A DNA stretch of 62,624 nt from an uncultured bacterium (GTDB taxonomy: Bacteria; Verrucomicrobiota; Lentisphaeria; Victivallales; UBA1829). The position numbers and the translations under genes were made by a program. Position 1 is the stretch's first letter; each line of letters opens with the position of its first letter. Positions 17,309 to 26,209 of this stretch are shown here, in pieces. The stretch is from positions 1-62,624 of the forward strand of contig URNX01000017.1 in the NCBI GenBank assembly GCA_900549415.1, given 5' to 3'. The notes under the pieces were generated by a model. That model worked only from the letters and a program-made list of their open reading frames with translations. It had not been told where the DNA came from and ran no database searches.

Positions 17309-18019
17309 ATGAAACTGACAAAATACGGAAGACGTGAATGGGGAACCGCCACGCTCGTCGCCGCGATTCTGCTTGCAGGAACCATTGCCTGCGGCTTCCT
17401 CTTCGCCTCAAACGCAGGCTTTTACCTTTCCATCCTCGTCGTCGCCGTCTGGCTGGCTTTCGTGGGATTCTTCCGTGACCCCGCCCGCGCAATCACAACT
17501 CAGGATGATATTCTGCTCTCCCCCGCGGACGGTCTGGTCAAAGATATTGAACTTATCCGCGCGGCGGACTGCCCCCAGCTCGCCGAAGTTTTTGAAGGAC
17601 GCGACATGCTCCGCGTCGGAATCTTCCTTTCCGTTTTCAATGTGCATCTCAACCGGGCTCCCGCCCCGATGACCGTCAAGCTCTCCTTCCACAAGGACGG
17701 CTGCTACTACGACGCCCGCGACAACCGCGCCATCAAGGAAAATGAATCCCAGATGATCGCCGGAATCGCAACCGTCGGCGGCAAGGAATACCCCGTTGCG
17801 GTCAAGCAGATCTCCGGCGCCATCGCACGCCGCATCGTCTGCCCCGTCGAACCCGGAAGACGCCTCCAGCGCGGCGAACGCTACGGAATGATCAAATTCG
17901 GTTCCCGCACAGAACTCTACATCCCCGCGAAAAGCGACCTCGAAATCGCCGTCCGCATCGGAGACAAAGTTCAGGGCGGTCTCACCGTTCTCGCACGTCA
18001 AACCCACTCAAACGCATAA
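17309..18019 (+). CDS. psd: Phosphatidylserine decarboxylase proenzyme (short form)
   Basis: 236 aa, the short Psd class. Two N-terminal membrane segments (about 14-52) are followed by LLSPADGLVKDIE. The self-cleavage site is KFGSRTELYIP, where the Ser becomes the pyruvoyl group. The mature enzyme converts phosphatidylserine to phosphatidylethanolamine at the inner membrane. It is followed 18 nt later by pssA, which makes its substrate. Confidence 0.94.
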   Translation: MKLTKYGRREWGTATLVAAILLAGTIACGFLFASNAGFYLSILVVAVWLAFVGFFRDPARAITTQDDILLSPADGLVKDIELIRAADCPQLAEVFEGRDMLRVGIFLSVFNVHLNRAPAPMTVKLSFHKDGCYYDARDNRAIKENESQMIAGIATVGGKEYPVAVKQISGAIARRIVCPVEPGRRLQRGERYGMIKFGSRTELYIPAKSDLEIAVRIGDKVQGGLTVLARQTHSNA

Positions 18020-18037
18020 CCAGGAGCGGAACCGCCC

Positions 18038-18868
18038 ATGAAAAAGAACGCAAAAGCATTTCTTGAACGAAACCGCTGGCTCAAGGCGGTTCCGAACTCT
18101 CTGACCCTCTGCAACTCCCTCTGCGGATTCGCCGCAATCATCAACACCCTCCGTGTTTACGACGTATCTTCCCGCAGTTCCGGGACCTGCATCACGGCAA
18201 TCCTCGCAACCAGCGCAATCCTGATCCTCTTCGCTATGGTCTTCGATGCGCTCGACGGATTCGCCGCACGAATCCTCAACGCCGCAAGCATGCACGGAAT
18301 CCAGATGGATTCCCTCGCGGACATGGTTACTTTCGGTGTCGCCCCGGCGACGCTCGTTGTTATCATGACCCGCTGCCTGCCCGGTTACGACGAACGCTTT
18401 TTTTACATCGTCTGGGCTCTCGCCGCGGTCTACCTCGGAGGTGCCGCTCTGCGCCTCGCAACCTACAATGTTCATGCAATGGTCGAAAAGAAAAGCAGCG
18501 ACAAGTTCTCCGGTCTTCCCTCCCCCGGAGCGGCGGCCGGCATCTGCACGACTGTAATCTACTACAATCATCTCGGCATGGAAATCCGCTATCTTGCAAT
18601 TATCCTTCCGATTTACTGCGCCCTTCTCGGTCTTCTGATGGTGAGCAAAATCCAGTACACCCATTTCGCGAAATGGCTGCTCTCCCTCAAGCGCAACCGC
18701 AAGCGTCTGCTGATCGTCGTTATCATCCTCGCCGCGGCATTCTGGGAACTTCAACTGACCGCGTTCGCTGCCGTCAACTTCTACATTCTGCTTGGGCTTT
18801 TCGCAGCGCTCGGAAGAAAAACCGGACTCCTCCGCGCGCAGCCCGACCCGGTGAAGGAGGCAAAATGA
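18038..18868 (+). CDS. pssA: CDP-diacylglycerol-serine O-phosphatidyltransferase
   Basis: 276 aa multi-pass membrane protein. The CDP-alcohol phosphotransferase motif is spread over FDALDGFAAR and GIQMDSLAD, with the metal-binding aspartates. It makes phosphatidylserine from CDP-DAG and serine, the step before Psd. The C-terminus overlaps the next gene by 4 nt (ATGA). Confidence 0.94.
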   Translation: MKKNAKAFLERNRWLKAVPNSLTLCNSLCGFAAIINTLRVYDVSSRSSGTCITAILATSAILILFAMVFDALDGFAARILNAASMHGIQMDSLADMVTFGVAPATLVVIMTRCLPGYDERFFYIVWALAAVYLGGAALRLATYNVHAMVEKKSSDKFSGLPSPGAAAGICTTVIYYNHLGMEIRYLAIILPIYCALLGLLMVSKIQYTHFAKWLLSLKRNRKRLLIVVIILAAAFWELQLTAFAAVNFYILLGLFAALGRKTGLLRAQPDPVKEAK

Positions 18869-19824
18869 AGTATCTGATCACCGGCGGCGCCGGCTTCATC
18901 GGCGGACATCTCACGGAAAATCTTCTTGCCGACGGACATGAAGTTTTCTCCATCGACGATTTTTCCACGGGCTCTCCGCGCAACATTGAAGCGGTGCGGA
19001 ACAACCCGCGTTTCCACTTTACCGAAGCGAACATGATCCACGCCCCTGAACTGGAGGATATGGTGCGCGAAGCGGATGTGATCTTCCACTTCGCGGCAGT
19101 CGTCGGCGTCGATCTCGTCGTCCGCGACCCGATCGGAACCATCATGACCAATGTCAACGGTTCCGAACGGATTCTCGCGCTCGCCTCGAAATTCGACAAG
19201 GAGATCATTCTCGCCTCCACCAGTGAAGTTTACGGCAAATCCGCGCACCTCCCGTTCTCGGAAAAAGACGATCTGGTCATCGGTCCCTCCACGCACTCCC
19301 GCTGGTCCTACGCCTGCAGCAAACTGCTCGATGAATTTCTGCTGATGGCATACCGCCGCAATAAAAATCTGCGCGGAACCGTTGTCCGTTTCTTCAATAC
19401 GGTCGGCCCGCGTCAGACCGGTCAGTTCGGCATGGTTCTGCCACGTTTCGTGAAGGCCGCGCTGAACGGCGAACCGGTGCGCGTCTTCGGATCCGGCAAA
19501 CAGACCCGTTGCTTCTGCCATGTTTTCGACACAATCCGCGCACTCCGCGGTCTCGCCGGAAATGAAAAAGCCTACGGGAACATCTACAACATCGGCTCCA
19601 CGCGGAGCATTACGATAGAAGAACTTGCGCATCTCGTCATCCGTAAGCTCGGCTCGTCGTCCGGAGTGGAATTCATTCCGTACGACAAGGCTTATGAGAG
19701 CGGTTTTGAAGATATGCTCCACCGCGCGCCGGACTGCACGGCAATCGGGGAACTTCTCGGCTGGAAAGCAGAAATTCCGCTGGAGCAAATCATACGCGAT
19801 GTTGCGAAAACAACGGAAAAATAA
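18865..19824 (+). CDS. NAD-dependent nucleotide-sugar epimerase/dehydratase
   Basis: 319 aa extended SDR. Dinucleotide loop TGGAGFIGGHL at the N-terminus, IDDFSTGS for the NAD ribose, catalytic Ser/Thr in ILASTSEVYGK, and the Y-x3-K pair in RWSYACSKLLDE. It resembles UDP-glucose 4-epimerase/UDP-glucuronate decarboxylase proteins (VRFFNTVGPRQTGQFGMVLP), but the sugar cannot be decided. ATG 18865 follows AAGGAGG and overlaps the pssA stop; the frame extends upstream only inside pssA. Confidence 0.88.
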   Translation: MKYLITGGAGFIGGHLTENLLADGHEVFSIDDFSTGSPRNIEAVRNNPRFHFTEANMIHAPELEDMVREADVIFHFAAVVGVDLVVRDPIGTIMTNVNGSERILALASKFDKEIILASTSEVYGKSAHLPFSEKDDLVIGPSTHSRWSYACSKLLDEFLLMAYRRNKNLRGTVVRFFNTVGPRQTGQFGMVLPRFVKAALNGEPVRVFGSGKQTRCFCHVFDTIRALRGLAGNEKAYGNIYNIGSTRSITIEELAHLVIRKLGSSSGVEFIPYDKAYESGFEDMLHRAPDCTAIGELLGWKAEIPLEQIIRDVAKTTEK

Positions 19825-19834
19825 CGAACAAAGG

Positions 19835-19862
19835 TTGAAAAAACAGAAAAAGGTGCTATATT
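19835..19862 (+). promoter_or_regulatory. Sigma-70-type promoter of rpmF-plsX-fabH
   Basis: TTGAAA (19835-19840), 16-nt spacer, TATATT (19857-19862), about 80 nt before rpmF. Confidence 0.65.
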
Positions 19863-19941
19863 CCTTTTTCTGCATAGTGCCGCATTGTTGCGGTGCATAA
19901 TAGAAACTGGAAAAGCAAAACCAAATATTGAGGAGATAAAA

Positions 19942-20121
19942 ATGGGCGTTCCTAAGAGAAAAATGTCGAAAATGAAAAAGCGTCAGCGTATTGCAGCCAA
20001 CAGCTACGAGGGCGTTCAGGCCAACTTCTGCAAGAACTGCGGCGAACCTGCAGCCCCCCACACGGTCTGCAAGCACTGCGGAACTTACAAAGGCAAGCAG
20101 ATTCTTACCGTCGAACAGTAA
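19942..20121 (+). CDS. rpmF: 50S ribosomal protein L32
   Basis: 59 aa, starting MGVPKRKMSKMKKRQR. A zinc ribbon is formed by CKNCGEPAAPHTVCKHCG. GAGGAG precedes the ATG. It heads the classical rpmF-plsX-fabH arrangement that links ribosome and fatty acid/phospholipid synthesis. Confidence 0.97.
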   Translation: MGVPKRKMSKMKKRQRIAANSYEGVQANFCKNCGEPAAPHTVCKHCGTYKGKQILTVEQ

Positions 20122-20145
20122 TCTGACACGGAGAAGCGGATCGTT

Positions 20146-21165
20146 ATGAAGATCGCCGTTGATGCAATGGGCGGAGACTACGCGCCCGGAGTCGTCATTG
20201 AGGGCGTCCTGCTCGCCTTGCAGGAAATCCCCGGACTTCAGCTCGTTCTGGTCGGACATCAGGAGAAACTCTCCTTTTATCTCGAAAAAGCCGGGCTGAT
20301 CAATCATCCTCAAGTGGAACTCGTACACGCCGAACAGGTCGTGGAAATGAGCGACCACTCGACGGATTCGATCCGCTCCAAAAAACACTCCTCCATCACA
20401 GTCTGCGCGGATCTGGTGAAAGCCGGACGCGCCGACGCGATTGTTTCCGCGGGGCACACCGGCGCGGCTGTCGCCGCAACCAAAGTGCGTCTCCGCACTC
20501 TCGAAGGAGTGGACCGCCCGGCTCTCGCAACTGCGATGCCTGCCGTCGGCGGAAAAAATATTCTCATTGACGTCGGCGCCAACACCGACTGCACCCCGAT
20601 GAACCTCGCGCAATTCGCCGTCATGGGCGAACTCTATGCGCAACTGACTTTCGGTCTTGAAAGCCCCAGAATCGGTCTGCTCTCCGTCGGCGGTGAAGAC
20701 GTCAAGGGCAACGATCTGACCAAGGAAGTGTTCAAGATCCTCTCCAACATGCCGATCAACTTTGTCGGCAATGTGGAAGGGCATGACATTTTCCACAAGA
20801 GCACCTGCGACGTCATCGTCTGCGACGGCTTCACAGGCAACTCCATTCTGAAGGCGTCGGAAGGTCTTGCCCGCGCAACTTATCACTGGCTGAAAGAGGC
20901 ATTCACCCGCAACCCGATCCGTCAGACGGGAGCGTTCCTCGCAAAAGAGGCGTTCCGGGATCTGAAAAAGATCTCCGACTCGGAGGAATTCGGCGGAGCG
21001 CCCCTGCTCGGCATTCGCGGAGTCTGCATCATCGGACACGGCGCATCCTCACCGAAGGCGATCAAAAACGCCATCCGGCTCGCGGATACCTATCTGAAAC
21101 ACGGACTGACTGATCGAATCGTCAAACGTATCAATGAATGCGGTATCGCGGTTAAACATTCCTGA
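20146..21165 (+). CDS. plsX: Phosphate acyltransferase PlsX
   Basis: 339 aa. It converts acyl-ACP to acyl-phosphate for glycerol-3-phosphate acylation. N-terminus KIAVDAMGGDYAP and C-terminal GAPLLGIRGVCIIGHGASS are diagnostic. It is 24 nt downstream of rpmF. Confidence 0.96.
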   Translation: MKIAVDAMGGDYAPGVVIEGVLLALQEIPGLQLVLVGHQEKLSFYLEKAGLINHPQVELVHAEQVVEMSDHSTDSIRSKKHSSITVCADLVKAGRADAIVSAGHTGAAVAATKVRLRTLEGVDRPALATAMPAVGGKNILIDVGANTDCTPMNLAQFAVMGELYAQLTFGLESPRIGLLSVGGEDVKGNDLTKEVFKILSNMPINFVGNVEGHDIFHKSTCDVIVCDGFTGNSILKASEGLARATYHWLKEAFTRNPIRQTGAFLAKEAFRDLKKISDSEEFGGAPLLGIRGVCIIGHGASSPKAIKNAIRLADTYLKHGLTDRIVKRINECGIAVKHS

Positions 21166-21202
21166 TCCGCACCCTCGAAAATTTTAAGGAGTCTTCACTG
21201 CC

Positions 21203-22186
21203 ATGGGAATTGTGATTAAAGGTACGGGAATGTATGTCCCCGATCGTATTCTGACAAACGCCGATCTGGAAAAAATGGTGGAGACTTCCGACGAATGGAT
21301 CACGACCCGCACCGGAATCAAGCAGCGCCATATCGCCGATAAAGGCGTTGCCACTTCCGACCTCGCTTACGAAGCGGCCAAACGCGCGCTCGATATGGCC
21401 GGAGTTTCCCCCGAGGAACTCGACCTTATCACAGTCGCAACCGTAACCCCCGACAAGATGTTCCCGAACACCGCCGCTCTCGTCCAGCGCAAACTCGGCG
21501 CAAAAGCGTGCCCCTGTTTCGACATCGAAGCCGCCTGCTCCGGTCTTCTTTACTCTCTTGAAGTCGGACACAGCATCATGACCGCTCACAAGAACTACAA
21601 AAAAGCTCTCGTCATCGGCGGAGAAAAACTCTCCTCCATCGTCGACTGGACCGACCGCAGCACCTGCGTTCTCTTCGGCGACGGCGCAGCGGCTCTCGTT
21701 CTTGAACGCGACGACAACGCCCCCGATTTCTATGTCGCCGGCAAACTCGCCGCAGACGGCAACTACGGCGATATTCTTCACCTGCCCGCAGGAGGAAGTG
21801 CTATGCCTGCCAGCCATGAATCGGTCGACGGAAAACTCCACTTCATCAAGATGGGCGGACAGGAGACATTCAAGCTCGCAGTCACCAACATGTCAAACGC
21901 CTGCAAAGAGGTTCTCGCAAGCGCCGGCATTGCTCCGGAACAGGTTTCCTGGGTCATCCCGCATCAGGCGAACCACCGCATCATTTCCGCCGTTGCACAG
22001 CGCCTCACCGTCCCCGAAGACCGTGTTTATGTCAATATCATGCGCTACGGCAACACCTCTTCCGCTTCCATCGGGATCTGCCTCGACGAACTCAACCGCG
22101 CAGGCAAACTTAAACGCGGCGACTATGTCCTTCTGACCGCGTTCGGCGGCGGACTCACCTGGGGTGCGCAGCTGATCCGCTGGTAA
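21203..22186 (+). CDS. fabH: 3-oxoacyl-ACP synthase III (KASIII)
   Basis: 327 aa. It starts fatty acid synthesis by condensing acetyl-CoA with malonyl-ACP. The catalytic triad is Cys in DIEAACSGLLYSLE, His in WVIPHQANHRI and Asn in MRYGNTSSAS. The C-terminus GGGLTWGAQLIRW is typical. Confidence 0.97.
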   Translation: MGIVIKGTGMYVPDRILTNADLEKMVETSDEWITTRTGIKQRHIADKGVATSDLAYEAAKRALDMAGVSPEELDLITVATVTPDKMFPNTAALVQRKLGAKACPCFDIEAACSGLLYSLEVGHSIMTAHKNYKKALVIGGEKLSSIVDWTDRSTCVLFGDGAAALVLERDDNAPDFYVAGKLAADGNYGDILHLPAGGSAMPASHESVDGKLHFIKMGGQETFKLAVTNMSNACKEVLASAGIAPEQVSWVIPHQANHRIISAVAQRLTVPEDRVYVNIMRYGNTSSASIGICLDELNRAGKLKRGDYVLLTAFGGGLTWGAQLIRW

Positions 22187-22195
22187 TCCCGTCTT

Positions 22196-22843
22196 ATGGG
22201 ACTTCTGAGAGCCGGAATCAATTTCGAGCTGAAAAGCCGATCCGATTCCGGCTCAATTGTTTTTATACACGGTCTTTTCATGCCTTCCGCAATCATGCTT
22301 CCGCTCGCCGGACGCTTGAACAGCAAAGGCTTTCACTGTTACGGTTACGATTATCCGACTTGCCGCAGGCGCGTTCCGGACCACGGACGCGAACTTGCCG
22401 AAGTGCTCGCCAGTTTTCCCGTCGCAAAATTTCATCTGGTCACCCACAGCATGGGCGCTCTGATTCTCCGCTCCGCACTGGAACGCTCTCCGGAACTTGC
22501 GGAACGGATAGGGCGCGTTGTCATGATTGCCCCGCCGAACCGCGGATCGGATCTTGCGCTGAAATGGCTGAACCGGCTTTCATTTGCGCACAGGCTGGTC
22601 ACGCCCCTCCCCGATCTCAGCTCCGGCAATAAGAGTCCGGTTCACTCACTCCATATTCCATCCGGTCTTGAAATCGGAATTCTCGCAGCGGAAAACGACC
22701 ATGCCGTCAACATTGAACAGACACGCCTCGGAGTGGAACAGGCACATTGCATCCTCCCGGGACGCCACACGAATATACTCTTCCGCGAAGATACAGCGGA
22801 TGCGGTGGAAAATTTTCTCCGGACTGGAAAATTTTCCGTTTGA
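22196..22843 (+). CDS. Alpha/beta-fold hydrolase, lipase-like
   Basis: 215 aa. Oxyanion region VFIHGLFMPS, nucleophile elbow LVTHSMGALILR (GHSMG-like), and candidate catalytic Asp/His in AENDHAV and LPGRHTNIL. No signal peptide. It starts 9 nt after fabH, so it is probably cotranscribed with lipid synthesis genes. The substrate is unknown. Confidence 0.82.
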   Translation: MGLLRAGINFELKSRSDSGSIVFIHGLFMPSAIMLPLAGRLNSKGFHCYGYDYPTCRRRVPDHGRELAEVLASFPVAKFHLVTHSMGALILRSALERSPELAERIGRVVMIAPPNRGSDLALKWLNRLSFAHRLVTPLPDLSSGNKSPVHSLHIPSGLEIGILAAENDHAVNIEQTRLGVEQAHCILPGRHTNILFREDTADAVENFLRTGKFSV

Positions 22844-22906
22844 ATTCAGTTAACATTTCCCTGTTTTTTGCTATTCTGCTGTATACACTTTATGAAAGGG
22901 TCCAGC

Positions 22907-23266
22907 ATGAGAATCACAAAACAGCTTCTGAAAAAAGCACATCGCGCCTCGTTTGAGAATGAAGAATCCATCAGGAAAAGCAAAGAGTGTCTCTGTTTTC
23001 ACTGCAACAATCTCTTTCCGCCTTCAGAGATTCAGGACTGGGTCAATGATGCGCATGGGCGGACAGCATTGTGTCCTTATTGCCGCATTGACTCCGTCAT
23101 CGGCGATGAAGCCGGCTATCCATTCACGGAAAAGTTCATTCTTGCGATGAACGGTTATTGGTTCGGGCTTCAGAAACCGATCGGAGAGAAGAGAAAATAC
23201 GAATATATTGTCTTCGAGATTGATGAGAGCGAGACTCTCCCGAAGACGGAAGAAGACTCGAAATAA
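22907..23266 (+). CDS. Small cytoplasmic zinc-ribbon protein, function unknown
   Basis: 119 aa. Two CxxC pairs form a probable zinc site: CFHCNNLFPPSEI and ALCPYCRIDSVIGD. The same pattern occurs in a widespread uncharacterised cytoplasmic protein family. I prefer ATG 22907 after AAAGGG; ATG 22892 and the ATG near 22868 are poorer. It ends convergent to rpsI, with a hairpin following. Confidence 0.7.
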   Translation: MRITKQLLKKAHRASFENEESIRKSKECLCFHCNNLFPPSEIQDWVNDAHGRTALCPYCRIDSVIGDEAGYPFTEKFILAMNGYWFGLQKPIGEKRKYEYIVFEIDESETLPKTEEDSK

Positions 23267-23289
23267 TTTGCAGAACACCGCAGAAAATT

Positions 23290-23328
23290 CGGTGCCCGAA
23301 GAGACGAAATACCTCGCTTCGGGTACCG
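23290..23328 (+). terminator. Probable terminator hairpin after the zinc-ribbon gene
   Basis: CGGTGCCCGAAG (23290-23301) pairs with CTTCGGGTACCG (23317-23328), one mismatch, followed by TTCGCTTTT. The T-tract is weak. Confidence 0.5.
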
Positions 23329-23391
23329 TTCGCTTTTAAACAACAGGCAAATTGCATCGTGCGGATCAAGATGCCTGAACGCTGCTGCTTT

Positions 23392-23430
23392 AAAATAAAA
23401 AAAGGAACTCCTTTTGAGGGGAGTTCCTTG
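23392..23430 (-). terminator. Terminator of rplM-rpsI
   Basis: AAGGAACTCC (23402-23411) with GGAGTTCCTT (23420-23429), then on the minus strand a long T-tract to 23392. Confidence 0.92.
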
Positions 23431-23451
23431 AATGATTCCGGGAAATCGAAA

Positions 23452-23844
23452 TCAGCGCTTGGAGAACTGGAAGCGTCTTCTTGCGCCCGGCTGACCGGGT
23501 TTCTTACGTTCTTTCTCACGAGCGTCACGGGTCAGCATGCCGTTGGCCTTGAGCTGCGCCTTGCAGGCCTCTTCGTCGTGTTTGACGAGAGCACGGGCAA
23601 TACCGTGACGGACAGCGCCCGCCTGACCGGCTTTTCCGCCGCCGGCAACAGTTGCCTTGACATCGATCTTGCCGGAGAAACCGGTGACCGCGAGCGGCTG
23701 GAGGATGTATCCGCGGAGAGCCTCGGTATTGAAATATTCTTCAAAAGCTTTGCCGTTGACGGTGATCTTGCCGGATCCTTCGGCGATCACGACTCTGGCG
23801 CTGGCGCATTTTCTGCGTCCGGTTGTACGGAGTTCAGTGCTCAT
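23452..23844 (-). CDS. rpsI: 30S ribosomal protein S9
   Basis: 130 aa. N-terminus TTGRRKCASARV, conserved GGGKAGQAGAVRHGIARAL, and the basic C-terminal tail ending RRRFQFSKR, which reaches the P-site tRNA. It is 11 nt downstream of rplM. Confidence 0.97.
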   Translation of the reverse strand: MSTELRTTGRRKCASARVVIAEGSGKITVNGKAFEEYFNTEALRGYILQPLAVTGFSGKIDVKATVAGGGKAGQAGAVRHGIARALVKHDEEACKAQLKANGMLTRDAREKERKKPGQPGARRRFQFSKR

Positions 23845-23855
23845 TCCATATCTCC

Positions 23856-24281
23856 TTATTTAACCGTTTCAGGTTTCTGAGCGGCGTGCGGATGCTCGGC
23901 GCCGGCGTAGACTTTCAGTTTGCGATACTGCGCTCTGGCGAGACGACCCTTGGGAAGCATTCCCCAGACGGCGTCGCGGATCAGGCGCTCCGGATTGGTC
24001 TCGCGGACATAAGCCGCGGTCTTTTCCGTGCGGCCGCTGCGGTAGCCGGAATAGTCAACATAGACTTTGCCAGTCTCTTTCGCACCGGTGAGGAGCGCCT
24101 TGTCGGCGTTGATCACGATGACGAATTTACCCGTATCAACATGCGGGGTATAGGTCGGGCAATCTTTGCCGCGAAGAGCATTGACGATCTTTACAGCAAG
24201 GCGTCCAACGGGGACGTTCTCTGCGTCAAACACGATGTGCTTGCGCTCAATTTCTCCTGCTTTTGCAAGAAAAGTTTTCAT
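23856..24281 (-). CDS. rplM: 50S ribosomal protein L13
   Basis: 141 aa, with DAENVPVGRLAVKIVNALRG and the conserved VWGMLPKGRLARAQ and LKVYAGAEHPHAAQ. A leader of roughly 120 nt lies upstream and contains a small hairpin (GTCCG/CGGAC). Autoregulation through the leader is known for rplM-rpsI in other bacteria; here it is only a possibility. Confidence 0.97.
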   Translation of the reverse strand: MKTFLAKAGEIERKHIVFDAENVPVGRLAVKIVNALRGKDCPTYTPHVDTGKFVIVINADKALLTGAKETGKVYVDYSGYRSGRTEKTAAYVRETNPERLIRDAVWGMLPKGRLARAQYRKLKVYAGAEHPHAAQKPETVK

Positions 24282-24410
24282 TATTCAGTTTCTCCGATTC
24301 GTGTTTTGTAATTTGTCCGCCTCCGGACACAATCTGTTGAACCGTTTTCCGCCAGGTCTGCGGTTCGCTCTCCCTTCCGTGATCGGGTAATACGGATTCA
24401 GGAACTAGAT

Positions 24411-24438
24411 AATTTACTCCGGATTTTAAAATTTACAA
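24411..24438 (-). promoter_or_regulatory. Sigma-70-type promoter of rplM-rpsI
   Basis: Minus strand TTGTAA (24438-24433), 16-nt spacer, TAAATT (24416-24411). It lies directly downstream of the NIF3 terminator hairpin. Confidence 0.6.
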
Positions 24439-24460
24439 GCGGATTTCCGGAAAAATCCAC
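24433..24460 (-). terminator. Probable terminator of efp-epmA-NIF3
   Basis: Minus strand GTGGATTT/AAATCCGC stem (24460-24453 with 24446-24439) with a 6-nt loop, followed by TTGTAAATTTT. It shares bases with the rplM -35 element. Confidence 0.5.
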
Positions 24461-24467
24461 TCATTTT

Positions 24468-25265
24468 TCAATCAAACGCTTCACCGCATTCAAAATAGCG
24501 GGTTTCAAACCCGGTGAAACGCTCCTGCATCAGATCCGCCAGCAGACGCATTCCGTCGCGTTCCGAGGGGATGTGCCCGAGGATCATCAATGCCTTGCGG
24601 AAGCCGAGCTGCGCGGCGTCGCGGGCGTATTCCGCAAGCTGCCATTCGCACGCTTCGCCCGTAAGGACAATGTCGATCTCCGGGTTGCGGAGCTCTTCGA
24701 AAACTCCGCCCGGCGTGCCGAAACAGAGCGAAAGATTCGTGCAGGGAAGATCCATCGAGCCGCTCACGCGGACGTGGCGCGCGCCGAGTTTCTCCTCAAT
24801 GCGTTTCAGAAGTTCGCGCGGCGTCATCGGCGTGTTCAGACGGAAACGGTTCACCGCCCAGCGCGGGCCGCGGATCCATTCGCCGTCGAGTTCCAGATAT
24901 TTGGTCTCGCCTTCGCTGATCATATCTTTGAACTTGCAGTGCGGATGATCGTGATAACGCCAGACCGCAAGCCCGGTCTTTTCCAGCAGCTCGCGCTTTG
25001 CTTTGTAAACGGGGTCGTCGCCCAGTTCGGCGGAATTGTCATCCATATGCGCATAGAAAGTCGGTTCGTGGACAATCAGCAGTTCCGCGCCCCATTCGTG
25101 AGCGGCGCGGATCACGGCAGGCGTTGCAAACATCGAAACGGCGACCTTGTGCACTTCCGTTTCCGGATTGCCGGTTTTAAGCGTGTCGCAGGTATCGGAA
25201 TAGTCGTGGGAATCGCCATCCGCACACCAGCGGAACAGCTCGTTCATCAGAGACTGGATATTCAT
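24468..25265 (-). CDS. NIF3/DUF34 family dinuclear-metal protein
   Basis: 265 aa. Metal-ligand motifs are LLIVHEPTFY near the N-terminus and the C-terminal half GEACEWQLAEYARDAAQ followed by ILGHIPSERDG. The family is nearly universal and hexameric; its cellular role is unsettled. It is 11 nt after epmA in the same operon. Confidence 0.85.
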   Translation of the reverse strand: MNIQSLMNELFRWCADGDSHDYSDTCDTLKTGNPETEVHKVAVSMFATPAVIRAAHEWGAELLIVHEPTFYAHMDDNSAELGDDPVYKAKRELLEKTGLAVWRYHDHPHCKFKDMISEGETKYLELDGEWIRGPRWAVNRFRLNTPMTPRELLKRIEEKLGARHVRVSGSMDLPCTNLSLCFGTPGGVFEELRNPEIDIVLTGEACEWQLAEYARDAAQLGFRKALMILGHIPSERDGMRLLADLMQERFTGFETRYFECGEAFD

Positions 25266-25276
25266 GATACAACCTT

Positions 25277-26209
25277 TCAGCCGATATCAAGCGGGAACGC
25301 TACATCGGCAAGTGTTTTTGCCCCGAAAAGGAGCATGACAATGCGGTCGAATCCAAGCGCACAACCCGAAGAAGGCGGAATGCCGTAACGGATCGCCTCA
25401 AGGAATTCGGTTGCTTCGGGATATTCCGCAAAACCGTTTTCCGCACGCTTCTTATTGTATTTCAGAAAACGCGACTCCTGCTCCACGGGATCGATCAGTT
25501 CTCCATAGGCATTCGCGACCTCCACGCCGTGAATGTAGATTTCCCAGCGTTCGGCGAGCGTCGGGTCTTCCGGCTTCGGACGAGCAAAAGCGCCGAAACG
25601 AATCGGATAGTCGATCAGCACGCACGGTTTGTCTTTCGGCAGATTCGGCTCGACCTTTTCCACAAGAACGGTTTCAAACCGCGCCTCTTCCTCTGCACAG
25701 AGATCGGCGTCCTCGCCTGCGAATTTGCGGAATGCCTCACGAACGGGGATCAGCTCCCATTCCTGCGCGACGTCACAGACTTCGGCGGAAACGTTGAGTT
25801 CCTTTGCCAGATGGCGCACAAGCGCAATGGTGAAATCCAGCATCTCACGGTAATTCGAGTTCGCCATATACCATTCAAGCATGGTGAATTCCTGCCGGTG
25901 AAGGCGTCCGTTTTCGCCCGCGCGGAAACAGGGGGCGAGTTCATAGATGCGCTTCATCCCGGCGGCCAGCAGACGCTTCATTTCCAGTTCGGGAGAGGAA
26001 CGCAGAAAGAGTCCGCTTTCAAGACGCGGAGCTTCGATATATTCCTCCGCGGCGGGAGCGCGGATGGCAATGGGGGTTTCGACCTCAAAGAAGTCGTTGC
26101 GGCGGAAGAAATCGCGGGTAAGGGAAAGGGCATTCGAGCGGAACTCGAATGCCCTGATGCGATCGGACAGATAAGCCAGAGAATCAGGCTTTGTTGACGC
26201 GTTCGGCAT
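25277..26209 (-). CDS. epmA: Elongation factor P lysine ligase EpmA (GenX/PoxA)
   Basis: 310 aa, the size of class II lysyl-tRNA-synthetase-like EpmA without the tRNA-binding domain. Class II motifs are visible: motif 2 in CFRAGENGRLHRQEFTMLEW and motif 3 in SGCALGFDRIVMLLFG. It attaches (R)-beta-lysine to EF-P. ATG 26209 overlaps the last 26 nt of efp; the frame extends further upstream inside efp without similarity. The aminomutase EpmB is not in the window. Confidence 0.92.
   Translation of the reverse strand: MPNASTKPDSLAYLSDRIRAFEFRSNALSLTRDFFRRNDFFEVETPIAIRAPAAEEYIEAPRLESGLFLRSSPELEMKRLLAAGMKRIYELAPCFRAGENGRLHRQEFTMLEWYMANSNYREMLDFTIALVRHLAKELNVSAEVCDVAQEWELIPVREAFRKFAGEDADLCAEEEARFETVLVEKVEPNLPKDKPCVLIDYPIRFGAFARPKPEDPTLAERWEIYIHGVEVANAYGELIDPVEQESRFLKYNKKRAENGFAEYPEATEFLEAIRYGIPPSSGCALGFDRIVMLLFGAKTLADVAFPLDIG

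Noticed and set aside
18781..21039. 752-codon minus-strand open frame across epimerase, rpmF and plsX
   Set aside because: Crosses several certain genes and their promoter; composition is that of an antisense frame.
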